Shown: positions 43,563-52,024 of the stretch, piece by piece
Layout of the letters: each line of letters begins with the position of its first letter
How positions within the stretch are numbered: position 1 is the stretch's first letter
Source: Carboxylicivirga marina
Lineage (GTDB): Bacteria; Bacteroidota; Bacteroidia; Bacteroidales; Marinilabiliaceae
Reading direction: 5' to 3'
Length of the DNA: 64,000 nt
NCBI RefSeq assembly: GCF_016612505.1
Contig: NZ_JAENRR010000027.1
Location: forward strand, 1 to 64,000
The notes under the pieces: model-generated
The model's database searches: none
Seen by the model: the letters and a program-made list of their open reading frames with translations, nothing else
What the model was told of the DNA's origin: nothing
Made by a program: the position numbers and the translations under genes

Positions 43563-44590
43563 AGCAACTAAGAGGTTTTGCCAGTGATAATAATGCAAGT
43601 GTTCATCCCGAAATAATGAACGCAATTAGCAATGCAAATGTTGGTCATGCAATTGGTTACGGTGGAGATGTTATTACAGAACAGGCACAATCAGTTTTTA
43701 AGAATCATTTTGGCAAAGAAACAGAAACCTTTTTTGTATACAATGGAACCGGAGCTAATGTCATAGCCATTCAGGCACTGGCTCAGTCATATAATGCTGT
43801 TGTATGTGCCAATACGGCTCATATTAATGTGGATGAATGTGGCGCTCCAGAGAAACTTTCTGGATGTAAATTACTACCTATTGATACCAATAATGGAAAG
43901 ATAACAGTTGAGCAAATCAAAAAATATATGCATGGATTTGGCTTTGAACACCATGCTCAACCTAAAGTAATCTCTATTACGCAAGCCTCCGAGTTAGGTA
44001 CAATATACTCCATTGATGAAATTAAGATAATTGCCGATTATGTACATAGTATTGGTTTGTATCTACACATGGATGGAGCACGAATCGCCAATGCAGCGGC
44101 GGCTCTCGGTTGTACTTTAGCCGATACCTCAATAAAAGCAGGTGTAGATGTGTTATCTTTTGGCGGGACAAAGAATGGTCTTATGTTTGGAGAAGCCATC
44201 GTTTTTGCCAATGCCAAACTCGCAGAAAATGTGAAATATATACGTAAGCAGTCAACGCAACTTCATTCTAAAATGCGATATATTTCAGCACAATTTATGG
44301 CTTTGCTTGAGGGTGAACTATGGTTACAGAATGCCATGCATGCCAACAAAATGGCTAAATTACTTGGAAGTGAAGTGTCTAAGATAAAAAACGTTCAATT
44401 AACACAGGAAGTGGAATCAAACGGGGTGTTTGCGATTATTCCGAAAGATGTAATTGAGCCTCTACAAAATGAATTCTTCTTTTATGTATGGGACGAGCAT
44501 CGGTGTGAAGTTAGGTGGATGACTTCCTTTGATACTACTGAAGCCGATATTGCTCAATTTACAAGTATTTTAAAAGATTTAATTCAATAG
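43559..44590 (+). CDS. ltaE: Low-specificity L-threonine aldolase (PLP, aminotransferase-like fold)
   Basis: 343 residues. It splits L-threonine or L-allo-threonine to glycine and acetaldehyde with PLP. The PLP-binding lysine is Lys205 in LSFGGTKNGLMFGEAIVF, and Asp172 in HMDGARIANAAAALG bonds the pyridine nitrogen. The substrate-binding NDNASVHPEIM-type start (SDNNASVHPEIMNAI), GDVITEQAQ and FVYNGTGANVIAIQAL are typical of the fold. Beta-eliminating lyases are related, but the length and motifs fit threonine aldolase. It overlaps the preceding gene by 4 bp; the rhomboid gene begins 1 base after its stop, so the group is an operon. Confidence 0.9.
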   Translation: MKQLRGFASDNNASVHPEIMNAISNANVGHAIGYGGDVITEQAQSVFKNHFGKETETFFVYNGTGANVIAIQALAQSYNAVVCANTAHINVDECGAPEKLSGCKLLPIDTNNGKITVEQIKKYMHGFGFEHHAQPKVISITQASELGTIYSIDEIKIIADYVHSIGLYLHMDGARIANAAAALGCTLADTSIKAGVDVLSFGGTKNGLMFGEAIVFANAKLAENVKYIRKQSTQLHSKMRYISAQFMALLEGELWLQNAMHANKMAKLLGSEVSKIKNVQLTQEVESNGVFAIIPKDVIEPLQNEFFFYVWDEHRCEVRWMTSFDTTEADIAQFTSILKDLIQ

Positions 44591-44591
44591 G

Positions 44592-45251
44592 TTGACAAAG
44601 CTATCAGACATAGAATTGAAGAAGATAAAAACAGCACTTGTTGTACCATTTTTCTTTCTATTATTTACGTTCTCGCTCAAGCTAATTGAAACACTAGAGG
44701 GTTTTTCATTTGTAGAATTGGGTATTAAACCCTTGTCTATAATTGGTTTGCCAGGCATTCTCTTGGCGCCGCTTATTCACTCCGATTGGGAACACTTTTT
44801 TGCTAATGCAGTGCCACTGTTTGTGTTAGGAACCTCACTGTTCTATTTTTATCGGGGTATTTCTTTTAAGGTATTTGTTTATATCTACCTATTGACTGGT
44901 ATATGGGTGTGGCTAGGTGCTCGCGATGCCTGGCACATTGGGGCCAGCGGTGTCATATATGGTCTGGCAGCTTATTTAATAGTTGGTGGTTTTATTCGTA
45001 ACTATATACCTCTCATGGCCATATCATTAATGGTCATATTCTTATATGGAGGCATGATTTGGGGTATTTTTCCACTAAAATGGGATGTGCCTTATTCGTG
45101 GGAGTCGCACTTATGGGGGACTGTTGCAGGAGGCCTGCTCGCTATTCTTTATCGAAAAAGAGGACCGCAAAAGCCTGTCAAGGAATGGCCGGATGAAGAA
45201 TATGATTATCCGTATTGGGAAGTGGATGAACAAGATAAGAATGAAGTATGA
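44592..45251 (+). CDS. Rhomboid-family intramembrane serine protease
   Basis: 219 residues, TTG start immediately after the ltaE stop (no ATG lies near the N-terminus). Six membrane helices. The rhomboid core has the HxxxN loop in HSDWEHFFANAVPLFVLG (His68, Asn72), the catalytic Ser119 in WHIGASGVIYG, and His173 in WESHLWGTVAGGLLA. It cleaves single-pass proteins inside the inner membrane; no substrate can be told. The C-terminal tail is acidic and Tyr-rich (EWPDEEYDYPYWEVDEQDKNEV). It overlaps thpR by four bases (ATGA). Confidence 0.9.
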   Translation: MTKLSDIELKKIKTALVVPFFFLLFTFSLKLIETLEGFSFVELGIKPLSIIGLPGILLAPLIHSDWEHFFANAVPLFVLGTSLFYFYRGISFKVFVYIYLLTGIWVWLGARDAWHIGASGVIYGLAAYLIVGGFIRNYIPLMAISLMVIFLYGGMIWGIFPLKWDVPYSWESHLWGTVAGGLLAILYRKRGPQKPVKEWPDEEYDYPYWEVDEQDKNEV

Positions 45252-45796
45252 GATTATTTGTTGCCATTGATTGTTCTGAGCTTAAAGCTCACCTGACAGG
45301 ACAGCAAAAGCCATTTTATCCTCTGAAGGCTCGTTTTACACAAAGTTTCCATTTAACGCTTAAGTTTATTGGCGACGTTGAGCAGAATAAACTTGAAACT
45401 CTTGTGGAAAGGTTAATTTTAGCTAATGTTAAGCCTTTTACGCTTTCTGTGAATCGTTTGGGAACATTTACTTCTTATAGTCAAAAAGTAATTTGGTGTG
45501 GCGTACAAGAATCGAATCAATTAAATATATTACAAAGTAAAGTGTGCGAAGCAATTGAAGGAGAAGGCGTCATTAAAAAAGCATATCATCCACACATAAC
45601 TTTAGCACGAATAAAAAAGCATCAGCAATTAGAAAGGCAAGAAAAGGAATTACTAAATAGGGAGTTGAAGAAGGAGATAAAGACGGAAAGCTTAAAGGTT
45701 GATGCTTTTACTCTTTATGAAAGCATAATAACAAAGCAAGGACCCGTTTATCGGGTAATCAAAAAATATCCACTTGGAATTTGGAGAGATGTTTAA
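45248..45796 (+). CDS. thpR: RNA 2',3'-cyclic phosphodiesterase (ThpR/LigT)
   Basis: 182 residues, a 2H-phosphoesterase. The two HxT motifs are His35-Leu-Thr37 in FHLTLKFIGDV and His116-Ile-Thr118 in YHPHITLARI. It opens RNA 2',3'-cyclic phosphates to 2'-phosphate ends in the cytosol (and ligates half-tRNAs in vitro for the E. coli LigT enzyme). MRLFVAIDCSELKAHL is the family N-terminus. It overlaps the rhomboid gene by 4 bp and ends the four-gene run. The 225-bp gap to the kinase gene holds only short chance frames. Confidence 0.92.
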   Translation: MRLFVAIDCSELKAHLTGQQKPFYPLKARFTQSFHLTLKFIGDVEQNKLETLVERLILANVKPFTLSVNRLGTFTSYSQKVIWCGVQESNQLNILQSKVCEAIEGEGVIKKAYHPHITLARIKKHQQLERQEKELLNRELKKEIKTESLKVDAFTLYESIITKQGPVYRVIKKYPLGIWRDV

Positions 45797-46008
45797 TCAG
45801 GCGGAGGACGATTGGGTTCCATATTGTTGTGTTTTTAAAATTTCTAAAACAAAGGTGGTGAATGGCAGTAAGCAAGAGAAAACTATTCAATCTTCTATTA
45901 ATAATACTCTACAAATTAGAGCTGACCTTCAAAGAATCGATATTTTTACCGTTGGTAGATAAAAAGCATCCATTCATTGAAAAGAAAATTCAATAATGGA
46001 AAATCAGG

Positions 46009-46016
46009 TAATTTTG
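46009..46016 (+). promoter_or_regulatory. -7 box just before the LytS-type kinase start
   Basis: TAATTTTG is a perfect TAnnTTTG box ending 4 bp before the ATG at 46021. If used, the transcript would have almost no 5' UTR. No good -33 element. Confidence 0.4.
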
Positions 46017-46020
46017 TAAC

Positions 46021-47139
46021 ATGATTAATTGGACAGGTGTTAAACGGAAAGAAGTATTGGTACATACCGCATGGTGGTTTGGTTATGGCCTCCTCTTGTC
46101 GTATTTTCCTTTAATTGTAATGGATACCGGAGATGCTATTGTTTTTGTATTGCGTACGTTGATAGCTAGTATCATTATTTTTTATATCAATGCATATTTT
46201 TTGTTGCCAAGGTTTATTGCTAAAGGCTCCTACATCAAATACCTGATTGGTATCTTAATAACGCTTTTAGTTACAGGATATGTTTATCATCGTATAAATG
46301 GGTATAATGGGGCTAAGCATCGGCCATTTAGACCTGATGATGGAAAGTGGGAACAGATGATCGATAGTGATCGCTTTCTGAGTGAAAATAAGGAATTGAT
46401 TTTCAAACCAAATCATCCAAAACTAAAAGAAAGGCGATTGTTGGGGATGAATATGATGGGTGTACCATCGTTTATTGCCATGTTATTTATAAGTACACTT
46501 TATTGGATTTATAGTGATTCAAGGTTGCGAAAACAACACGAATTGAGTTTGGTTAATCAAAACCTGGTGAATGAGATGAAGTTTCTCAAGTCGCAAATGA
46601 ACCCGCATTTTCTATTCAATGCACTCAACAATATCTACAGTTTGTCGATGTTACATTCTATTAAAACGCCTGAGATGGTGCTTAAACTTTCGGCCATGCT
46701 CAGATATGTTTTATATGAGTCAGAAGATGTAAAAGTTAAGCTTGGTAAAGAAGTAGATTACATCAAGAATTTTATTGAATTTCAACGCATTAAAATAGAA
46801 GGCATTCCTAATATTCATGTGGATATCGATAGGGCCGATCGAATGAAAATGATTGAACCCATGTTGCTTATACCATTTGTTGAAAATAGCTTTAAGCACA
46901 GTAAAATTGAGGACACAGAAAACGGTTGGATTTCGATGACTTTGACCACTGAAGGAAATAGTATCATCTTTGAAGTGTCTAATAGTGTGCCCAGTAAAAA
47001 AGTTGCGGCAGATAAAAATAGTGGTATCGGCGTTGAAAATGTAAAACGTCGCTTGAAATATCTGTATCCTGAAAAGCATAGTGTGGACATTGCAATGAAT
47101 GAAAAGAAGTACAACCTACAACTTAAAATATCGGTCTGA
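46021..47139 (+). CDS. LytS/YehU-type sensor histidine kinase
   Basis: 372 residues. Four membrane helices in the N-terminal half (about 13-33, 40-63, 72-90 and 150-166) form the sensor part. The His_kinase domain (PF06580) begins at about 175 with FLKSQMNPHFLFNALNNIYSL (phospho-acceptor His196). The HATPase_c domain ends the protein (MLLIPFVENSFKHSKIED, SGIGVENVKRRLKYLYP). It acts with the response regulator directly after it: its TGA and the regulator ATG share one base. Signal unknown. Confidence 0.93.
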   Translation: MINWTGVKRKEVLVHTAWWFGYGLLLSYFPLIVMDTGDAIVFVLRTLIASIIIFYINAYFLLPRFIAKGSYIKYLIGILITLLVTGYVYHRINGYNGAKHRPFRPDDGKWEQMIDSDRFLSENKELIFKPNHPKLKERRLLGMNMMGVPSFIAMLFISTLYWIYSDSRLRKQHELSLVNQNLVNEMKFLKSQMNPHFLFNALNNIYSLSMLHSIKTPEMVLKLSAMLRYVLYESEDVKVKLGKEVDYIKNFIEFQRIKIEGIPNIHVDIDRADRMKMIEPMLLIPFVENSFKHSKIEDTENGWISMTLTTEGNSIIFEVSNSVPSKKVAADKNSGIGVENVKRRLKYLYPEKHSVDIAMNEKKYNLQLKISV

Positions 47140-47864
47140 TGAAAGTGAAATGTATTATTGTTGATGATGAATTTCCAGCAAGGGAATTATTACAAAGTTT
47201 CATCGCTAAATTTGCTCATTTAGAATTGCTTGGAAGCTTTAAGTCACCGCTCGATGCGATGGAGGTAATTCAAAAGGAAGAAGTCGATTTAATGTTTCTG
47301 GATATCCAAATGCCTGATATCACCGGTATCGATTTTCTGAAAACATTAACCAAAAAGCCCTTAGTGATATTTACCACAGCGTATGAGGAGTATGCCGTTG
47401 AGAGTTACAAGTTAGATGTACTTGACTATTTGGTTAAACCATTTTCGTTTGAACGGTTTATGCATGCTATTAATAAAGTGGGCGATAGGCTTTCTTATAA
47501 AAATGTAGTGAGTGACTTTCAATCACTTCCACCAAAGGCTGAAACCAAAAACTTTATGATGGTTAAGGCCGACCACAAAATTTATCGGGTAAAGTTTAAA
47601 GACATTTTATATATTGAGGGATTACGTGAATATGTTACCTTCTTTTGTGTAAATGAAAAGATTGTTTCACTAGAATCGTTACGAAACCTCGAGCAGCAAC
47701 TTGAAAGCCATGGTTTTATGCGTGTTCACAAGTCATACATTGTGAATATTGAACGAATAGCAGCCTTTTATGGTAACCAGCTAAAGCTCGATAATGTTGA
47801 CAAATACATTCCAATTGGTAAGTCTTTTAAGGAGGTTGTCAATAAGCGATTAGTCAATAGCTAA
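47139..47864 (+). CDS. LytTR-family response regulator
   Basis: 241 residues. The receiver domain (about 1-120) has the acidic pair Asp9-Asp10-Glu11 in IIVDDEFPARE, the phosphorylation site Asp55 in LMFLDIQMPDITG, and Lys in DYLVKPFSFERF. The LytTR DNA-binding domain (about 140-240) shows FKDILYIEGLREYVTFFCVNEKIVSLESLRNLEQQL and FMRVHKSYIVNIERI. LytTR proteins bind direct repeats. Regulated genes cannot be named; no other regulator or target is in the flank. Co-translated with the kinase. Confidence 0.94.
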   Translation: MKVKCIIVDDEFPARELLQSFIAKFAHLELLGSFKSPLDAMEVIQKEEVDLMFLDIQMPDITGIDFLKTLTKKPLVIFTTAYEEYAVESYKLDVLDYLVKPFSFERFMHAINKVGDRLSYKNVVSDFQSLPPKAETKNFMMVKADHKIYRVKFKDILYIEGLREYVTFFCVNEKIVSLESLRNLEQQLESHGFMRVHKSYIVNIERIAAFYGNQLKLDNVDKYIPIGKSFKEVVNKRLVNS

Positions 47865-47924
47865 CAATAAAATTATTTGTTTCTGGGAGAGAGAAATATC
47901 CTATTATACTTCCATCAAATTTTC

Positions 47925-47932
47925 TATTTTTG
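47925..47932 (+). promoter_or_regulatory. -7 box of the formate-THF ligase gene
   Basis: TATTTTTG matches TAnnTTTG; it leaves a leader of about 55 nt. The leader has short complementary arms (GCCT/AGGC) of no clear meaning. Confidence 0.5.
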
Positions 47933-47991
47933 CGACTTGTTTTTATGGCCTGCATTTTGTTAGGCTATGCAAGTAATAAAATATTAGTTTT

Positions 47992-49692
47992 ATGTGTAAC
48001 CCAGTGAACAATACCCTCGAAGTTAAAAGTGATTTAGAAATCGCCCAGGCTGCACAAATGCAGCACATTTCTAAAATTGCATCAAAACTTAATATTCCTC
48101 AGGATGATTTGGAAATGTACGGTAAGTACAAAGCCAAGCTGCCTTTGGAATTAATTGATGACAATAAAGTTGAAGACAACAACCTGATTTTGGTAACAGC
48201 CCTTACACCTACACCCGCTGGTGAGGGAAAAACAACCATTTCAATTGGATTAACCGAAGGCCTCAATAAAATTGGTAAGCAGGCAACAGCTGTTCTTCGT
48301 GAGCCTTCTTTAGGCCCTGTGTTTGGAATAAAAGGAGGAGCTGCCGGAGGTGGTAATGCTCAGGTTGTTCCAATGGAAGATATTAACCTGCATTTTACAG
48401 GTGATTTTTCAGCTATCGAAAAGGCTAATAATCTTTTAGCGGCATTAATTGATAATAATATTCAAAGTAAAACGCGTAGCTTAAATATTGATCCACGAAC
48501 AGTTATCTGGAAACGTGTGATTGATATGAATGACCGCACACTTCGTGATATTGTTGTTGGTCTGGGTGGTACGCCTAATGGTATTCCGCGTCAGGATGGT
48601 TTCAATATTACGGCGGCGTCCGAAATTATGGCTATTCTTTGTATGTCAAATGATATTGCAGACTTAAAGCGCCGCTTAGGAAACATCTTTGTTGGTTTTA
48701 CATATGAGAAGAAACCAGTTTATGCCCGCGATTTAAATGCACAGGGTGCGATGGCATTATTATTAAAAGATGCTGTAAAGCCAAACCTGGTGCAAACACT
48801 TGAAGGTAATCCGGCTATAATCCATGGTGGCCCGTTTGCCAATATTGCACAGGGAACAAATACAATTATCGCCACAAAAATGGGGCTTTCATTATCGGAT
48901 TATGTGGTAACTGAAGCCGGTTTTGGAGCCGATTTAGGAGCTGAGAAATTTTTGAATATAAAATGTGTGGCCGGAGGTTTAAAACCCAAGGCCATGGTTA
49001 TTGTAGCTACAATTCGTGCTTTACGTCACCACGGAGGAGCTGGCAAGGATGAGTTGAATACAGCAAATAAAGAAAGAGTTAAAGTTGGATTCGCAAACCT
49101 GGCTAAGCACATCGAAAATGCGCAAAAGTTTGGTTTGAATCCGGTTGTTTCTATCAATAACTTTATTTCAGATACCGAAGAAGAGGTTGAATTAGTAAAA
49201 GCGATGTGTGCCGAATTAGGTGTAAAGGCCGTTGCTACTCAGGCATGGGCAATGGGAGGCGACGGAGCCATGTCATTGGCTCAGGCAGTGGTTGAAGAGG
49301 TAGAAAATGGTGAAAACAACTTTAAACAGTTGTATGATCATAACCTAGGTGTAAAAGATAAAATTAAAACCATTGCGCGTGAGATTTATGGTGCCGATGG
49401 CGTTGATTTCTCAAAACAAGCGTTGGCCGACATTAAAAAGATTGAAGGACTTGAGTTGGATAAATTGCCAATTTGTATGGCAAAAACGCAAAAGTCATTT
49501 TCTGACAATGAAAAGTTGATTGGACGACCAGAAGGGTTTAAAGTGACTGTTCGTGAGTTTGAAATAGCGGCAGGCGCTGGCTTTATTATTCCTATTTTAG
49601 GCAAAATGATGCGTATGCCTGGCTTACCATCAGTTCCTGCTTCTGAAGGAATGGATATTGACGACAATGGGGTCATTACAGGTTTGTCGTAA
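47992..49692 (+). CDS. fhs: Formate--tetrahydrofolate ligase
   Basis: 566 residues, full length. It makes 10-formyl-THF from formate, THF and ATP in one-carbon metabolism. The P-loop is TPTPAGEGKTT (72-82), with VTALTPTPAGEGKTTISIGL the family signature. Other marks are LREPSLGPVFGIKGGAAGGG (20-residue glycine loop), HFTGDFSAIEKANNLLAALIDN, VVTEAGFGADLGAEKFLNIKC, and the C-terminal GEIMRMPGLP-like GKMMRMPGLPSVPASEGMDID. Monocistronic with its own -7 box and terminator. A formate-generating neighbour is not seen. Confidence 0.97.
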   Translation: MCNPVNNTLEVKSDLEIAQAAQMQHISKIASKLNIPQDDLEMYGKYKAKLPLELIDDNKVEDNNLILVTALTPTPAGEGKTTISIGLTEGLNKIGKQATAVLREPSLGPVFGIKGGAAGGGNAQVVPMEDINLHFTGDFSAIEKANNLLAALIDNNIQSKTRSLNIDPRTVIWKRVIDMNDRTLRDIVVGLGGTPNGIPRQDGFNITAASEIMAILCMSNDIADLKRRLGNIFVGFTYEKKPVYARDLNAQGAMALLLKDAVKPNLVQTLEGNPAIIHGGPFANIAQGTNTIIATKMGLSLSDYVVTEAGFGADLGAEKFLNIKCVAGGLKPKAMVIVATIRALRHHGGAGKDELNTANKERVKVGFANLAKHIENAQKFGLNPVVSINNFISDTEEEVELVKAMCAELGVKAVATQAWAMGGDGAMSLAQAVVEEVENGENNFKQLYDHNLGVKDKIKTIAREIYGADGVDFSKQALADIKKIEGLELDKLPICMAKTQKSFSDNEKLIGRPEGFKVTVREFEIAAGAGFIIPILGKMMRMPGLPSVPASEGMDIDDNGVITGLS

Positions 49693-49736
49693 TGAGAATT
49701 ATCTAATGAAATAGTTAATCGTAACATACTATGCAT

Positions 49737-49769
49737 AAAGAAGCTGTCCTGACCAGGGCAGCTTCTTTT
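49737..49769 (+). terminator. Intrinsic terminator of fhs
   Basis: AAAGAAGCTG (49737-49746) pairs with CAGCTTCTTT (49759-49768); a CC/GG extension closes the loop, and the tail is TTTTAATT. Confidence 0.88.
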
Positions 49770-50044
49770 AATTATATACTCCTTGGCAAAAATCTATTTG
49801 GTTGGGCTAATCGGGTACCACTATCAAGACTACCTTAAGTTTAATTTTTAGGTATACAGACTCAGGTTAATAGCTTCTCTCGGGATTTCTTTCGATTAGT
49901 TATTGGTCTTCTTCGGGTTTCCATCGGGTCTTCTATGAGGCATCTTCGGCTTAACCACGCTCTTAGCGAGGTTGATCCGTTTCAGACCCGTAGTTGGTTC
50001 CTGTATGGTACATTCCTTTCAGTTCGATTATCTAAAATATTTAA
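49770..50044. other. Intergenic stretch between fhs and the dipeptidase, no gene
   Basis: 275 bp with slightly higher GC than the surroundings. Repeated CTTCGGG/GGGTCTTCT phrases (49905-49945) and a GGTTAA...TTAACC pair are visible. A 62-codon plus-strand frame (49935-50123) crosses two hairpins and has no protein-like composition. Origin unknown, possibly a decayed element. Confidence 0.4.
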
Positions 50045-50090
50045 TAACCCGAGTTCCCTTAGGTTTGCAAAGCCAAGGGAACTCGGGTTA
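50045..50090. repeat. 46-nt near-perfect palindrome
   Basis: 16-bp perfect arms TAACCCGAGTTCCCTT (50045-50060) and its complement (50075-50090). The 14-base centre also pairs partly (GGTTT/AAAGCC with one G-T), leaving a tiny loop. It is not followed by T runs, so it is not a plain terminator. Confidence 0.7.
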
Positions 50091-50097
50091 ATACAAA

Positions 50098-50121
50098 AAA
50101 ACCTCGCTAAAGCGAGGTTTT
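50098..50121 (-). terminator. Terminator of the second C69 dipeptidase
   Basis: AAAACCTCGCT / AGCGAGGTTTT (50098-50108, 50111-50121). On the minus strand a T run follows, 46 bp after the stop codon. Confidence 0.8.
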
Positions 50122-50166
50122 AAATATCATCAATAGTGTGTACAGTTATTATTCTGTTTCACAAAT

Positions 50167-51828
50167 CTACTTTTCAGCAGGCAATTCTCTTATCTTAAGG
50201 TGATCACCGGTATCTTTAACAATCGTTTTATAGTATTCGTTAGAATAACCAGGGAATTTAGCGTGCTTTGGATTTCCGTGCTCATTAAGCAAGAATTCAC
50301 CATCTACTTCTTCATGTAGGTTACCATCATTGTATTTTACTAATAAGAATTCACCTAATCGCTTCCATCTTTCAGTCACTAATTCAGCCTGATTTATTGA
50401 GAAATCAGTTAAGAACTGACGAGCTAAATCCGGATTTTGGTCATATAAGGCTTTGGCCGATTGGTCAATAGCTGTTGTAAATGAAGTTAAGTTATCTTCC
50501 AACTCAGTTTGCACTTTTTTGATGTCTTCAATCATGTGGCTATACCGACCGTATGCACGATTACTTACAGTTGTAAATGCCCAGAAAGCCGAATTGTCTG
50601 AGTAATTTAATAAATCACCATTACCTTGAGCTACACAATTAGGAACAGCCGTCATACCTGCATACATAGGCATGTATACACTTGTAGCAGCAGCATCAAC
50701 CCCAAACCAAAGAATACCACCAATGTGAGCTGGTAACCAACTGCGCATTTGAGCTACAAACGAGAAACCTGTTTGCTGCGTACCAATAGCACGTTCGTTG
50801 AAGTATTTCTCGCCATCTACTTCCCAAGTTAATGGACGGAAACGGTATGGCTTGCTAAATGGACCAGCTCCGGCATCTTTAGTCATATCAAGTGCAGTAC
50901 CCTCATAGTGGTCACGCATGATATTCATAACATCGCGGTGTGAAATTTTACGATCAGGCTTAATGTATAAAGGCATTCTTTCAGTAGAATTACCTAAAGC
51001 ATATGCTTCATATTGACCCATATCAGCCGGGTTCATAATATTGAAGGCAGACCAAACACGTGCATCACAAAAACGAACTGCACCAAAGTCAAGTGGGGCA
51101 TAAGCATCAGCAAAACTGAAGTTTTTGTTTTTACCATTGAAATAGCCTTTCTCGCGAGCAAATGAGATAACATCTTCGGAGTACAAGCAATTCTCTTTAT
51201 CTTTTAATGGGAAAGAGGTAATTCGCGCCTGGTTAGCATGAGCTGAAACATATCCATCAGGAATTTTAACAGCAACCCAAACTGCACCTTTATTACCTTC
51301 ACCTTTTCCAATCATTTCCATTACCCATACTTCATTGGCATCAGCAATCGAAAATGATTCACCTGAGCTGTAATAACCATAATTCTCAACAAGTTCAGTC
51401 ATTGTTTTAATGGCTTCACGAGCTGTTTTGGCACGTTGAAGTGTAATATATATTAAACTGCCATAATCAATTAATCCTTCTGGATCTCTTAATTCAGATC
51501 GCCCACCAAAAGTTGTTTCTGCAATCGTTAACTGGTGCTCGTTCATGTTACCAATAACGGTATACGTTTGAGCAGCTTGTTCAATTTCGCCTAAGTATTT
51601 TCCAGTATCCCATTCATATACTTTTAACATTGAACCAGCTTCATATGTAGCTGCTGGCCAAAAATATAATTCACCATATAAGTCATGCGAATCAGCGGCA
51701 TAAGAAATTAAGGTAGAGCCATCAACAGATGCATTTTTAGTAACCAATACATTGGTACAAGCATTAGCAGGCGATATTTGTAGCAACATTGCTGCAACTC
51801 CCATTAATGCCAATATTTTTTTCATCAT
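50167..51828 (-). CDS. C69-family dipeptidase (second paralogue)
   Basis: 553 residues from ATG 51828 (51825 also possible); a frame 31 codons longer exists but is not signal-like. The signal peptide MMKKILALMGVAAMLLQISPANA is followed directly by Cys24 in CTNVLVTKNASVDGSTLISYAADSHDLYGEL, the Ntn nucleophile of C69 peptidases. Further marks are IAETTFGGRSELRDPEGLID, FSIADANEVWVMEMIGKGEGNKGAVWVAVKIPDGYVSAHANQARI and LTWEVDGEKYFNERAIGTQQTG. Signal peptidase cleavage after ANA would make Cys24 the N-terminal residue at once. A -7 box TATATTTG lies at the complement of 51866-51873. The paralogue at 31-32.6 kb differs in having a propeptide. Confidence 0.9.
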   Translation of the reverse strand: MMKKILALMGVAAMLLQISPANACTNVLVTKNASVDGSTLISYAADSHDLYGELYFWPAATYEAGSMLKVYEWDTGKYLGEIEQAAQTYTVIGNMNEHQLTIAETTFGGRSELRDPEGLIDYGSLIYITLQRAKTAREAIKTMTELVENYGYYSSGESFSIADANEVWVMEMIGKGEGNKGAVWVAVKIPDGYVSAHANQARITSFPLKDKENCLYSEDVISFAREKGYFNGKNKNFSFADAYAPLDFGAVRFCDARVWSAFNIMNPADMGQYEAYALGNSTERMPLYIKPDRKISHRDVMNIMRDHYEGTALDMTKDAGAGPFSKPYRFRPLTWEVDGEKYFNERAIGTQQTGFSFVAQMRSWLPAHIGGILWFGVDAAATSVYMPMYAGMTAVPNCVAQGNGDLLNYSDNSAFWAFTTVSNRAYGRYSHMIEDIKKVQTELEDNLTSFTTAIDQSAKALYDQNPDLARQFLTDFSINQAELVTERWKRLGEFLLVKYNDGNLHEEVDGEFLLNEHGNPKHAKFPGYSNEYYKTIVKDTGDHLKIRELPAEK

Positions 51829-52024
51829 ATCAAATAATATTAAAGTGAAAATGTTTCTTCTGACACAAATATATAAAATCCCGTATATTAGAATGTGAGT
51901 TTTGACATGTTTAGTAAGCATTCTTTCAGGGTGTCGCTAACATTCAATCGTTAATCACATAATCGACTTTATTTTTGCGTTTTACTTTCATTTTTACTTA
52001 TTTGCAGATAGTCAATCGGGGAAA

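Noticed and set aside
45862-45996. 44-codon frame between thpR and the LytS kinase
   Set aside because: Too short and unsupported; no promoter or match.
49935-50123. 62-codon plus-strand frame after fhs
   Set aside because: It runs through two strong hairpins and has no protein-like features.
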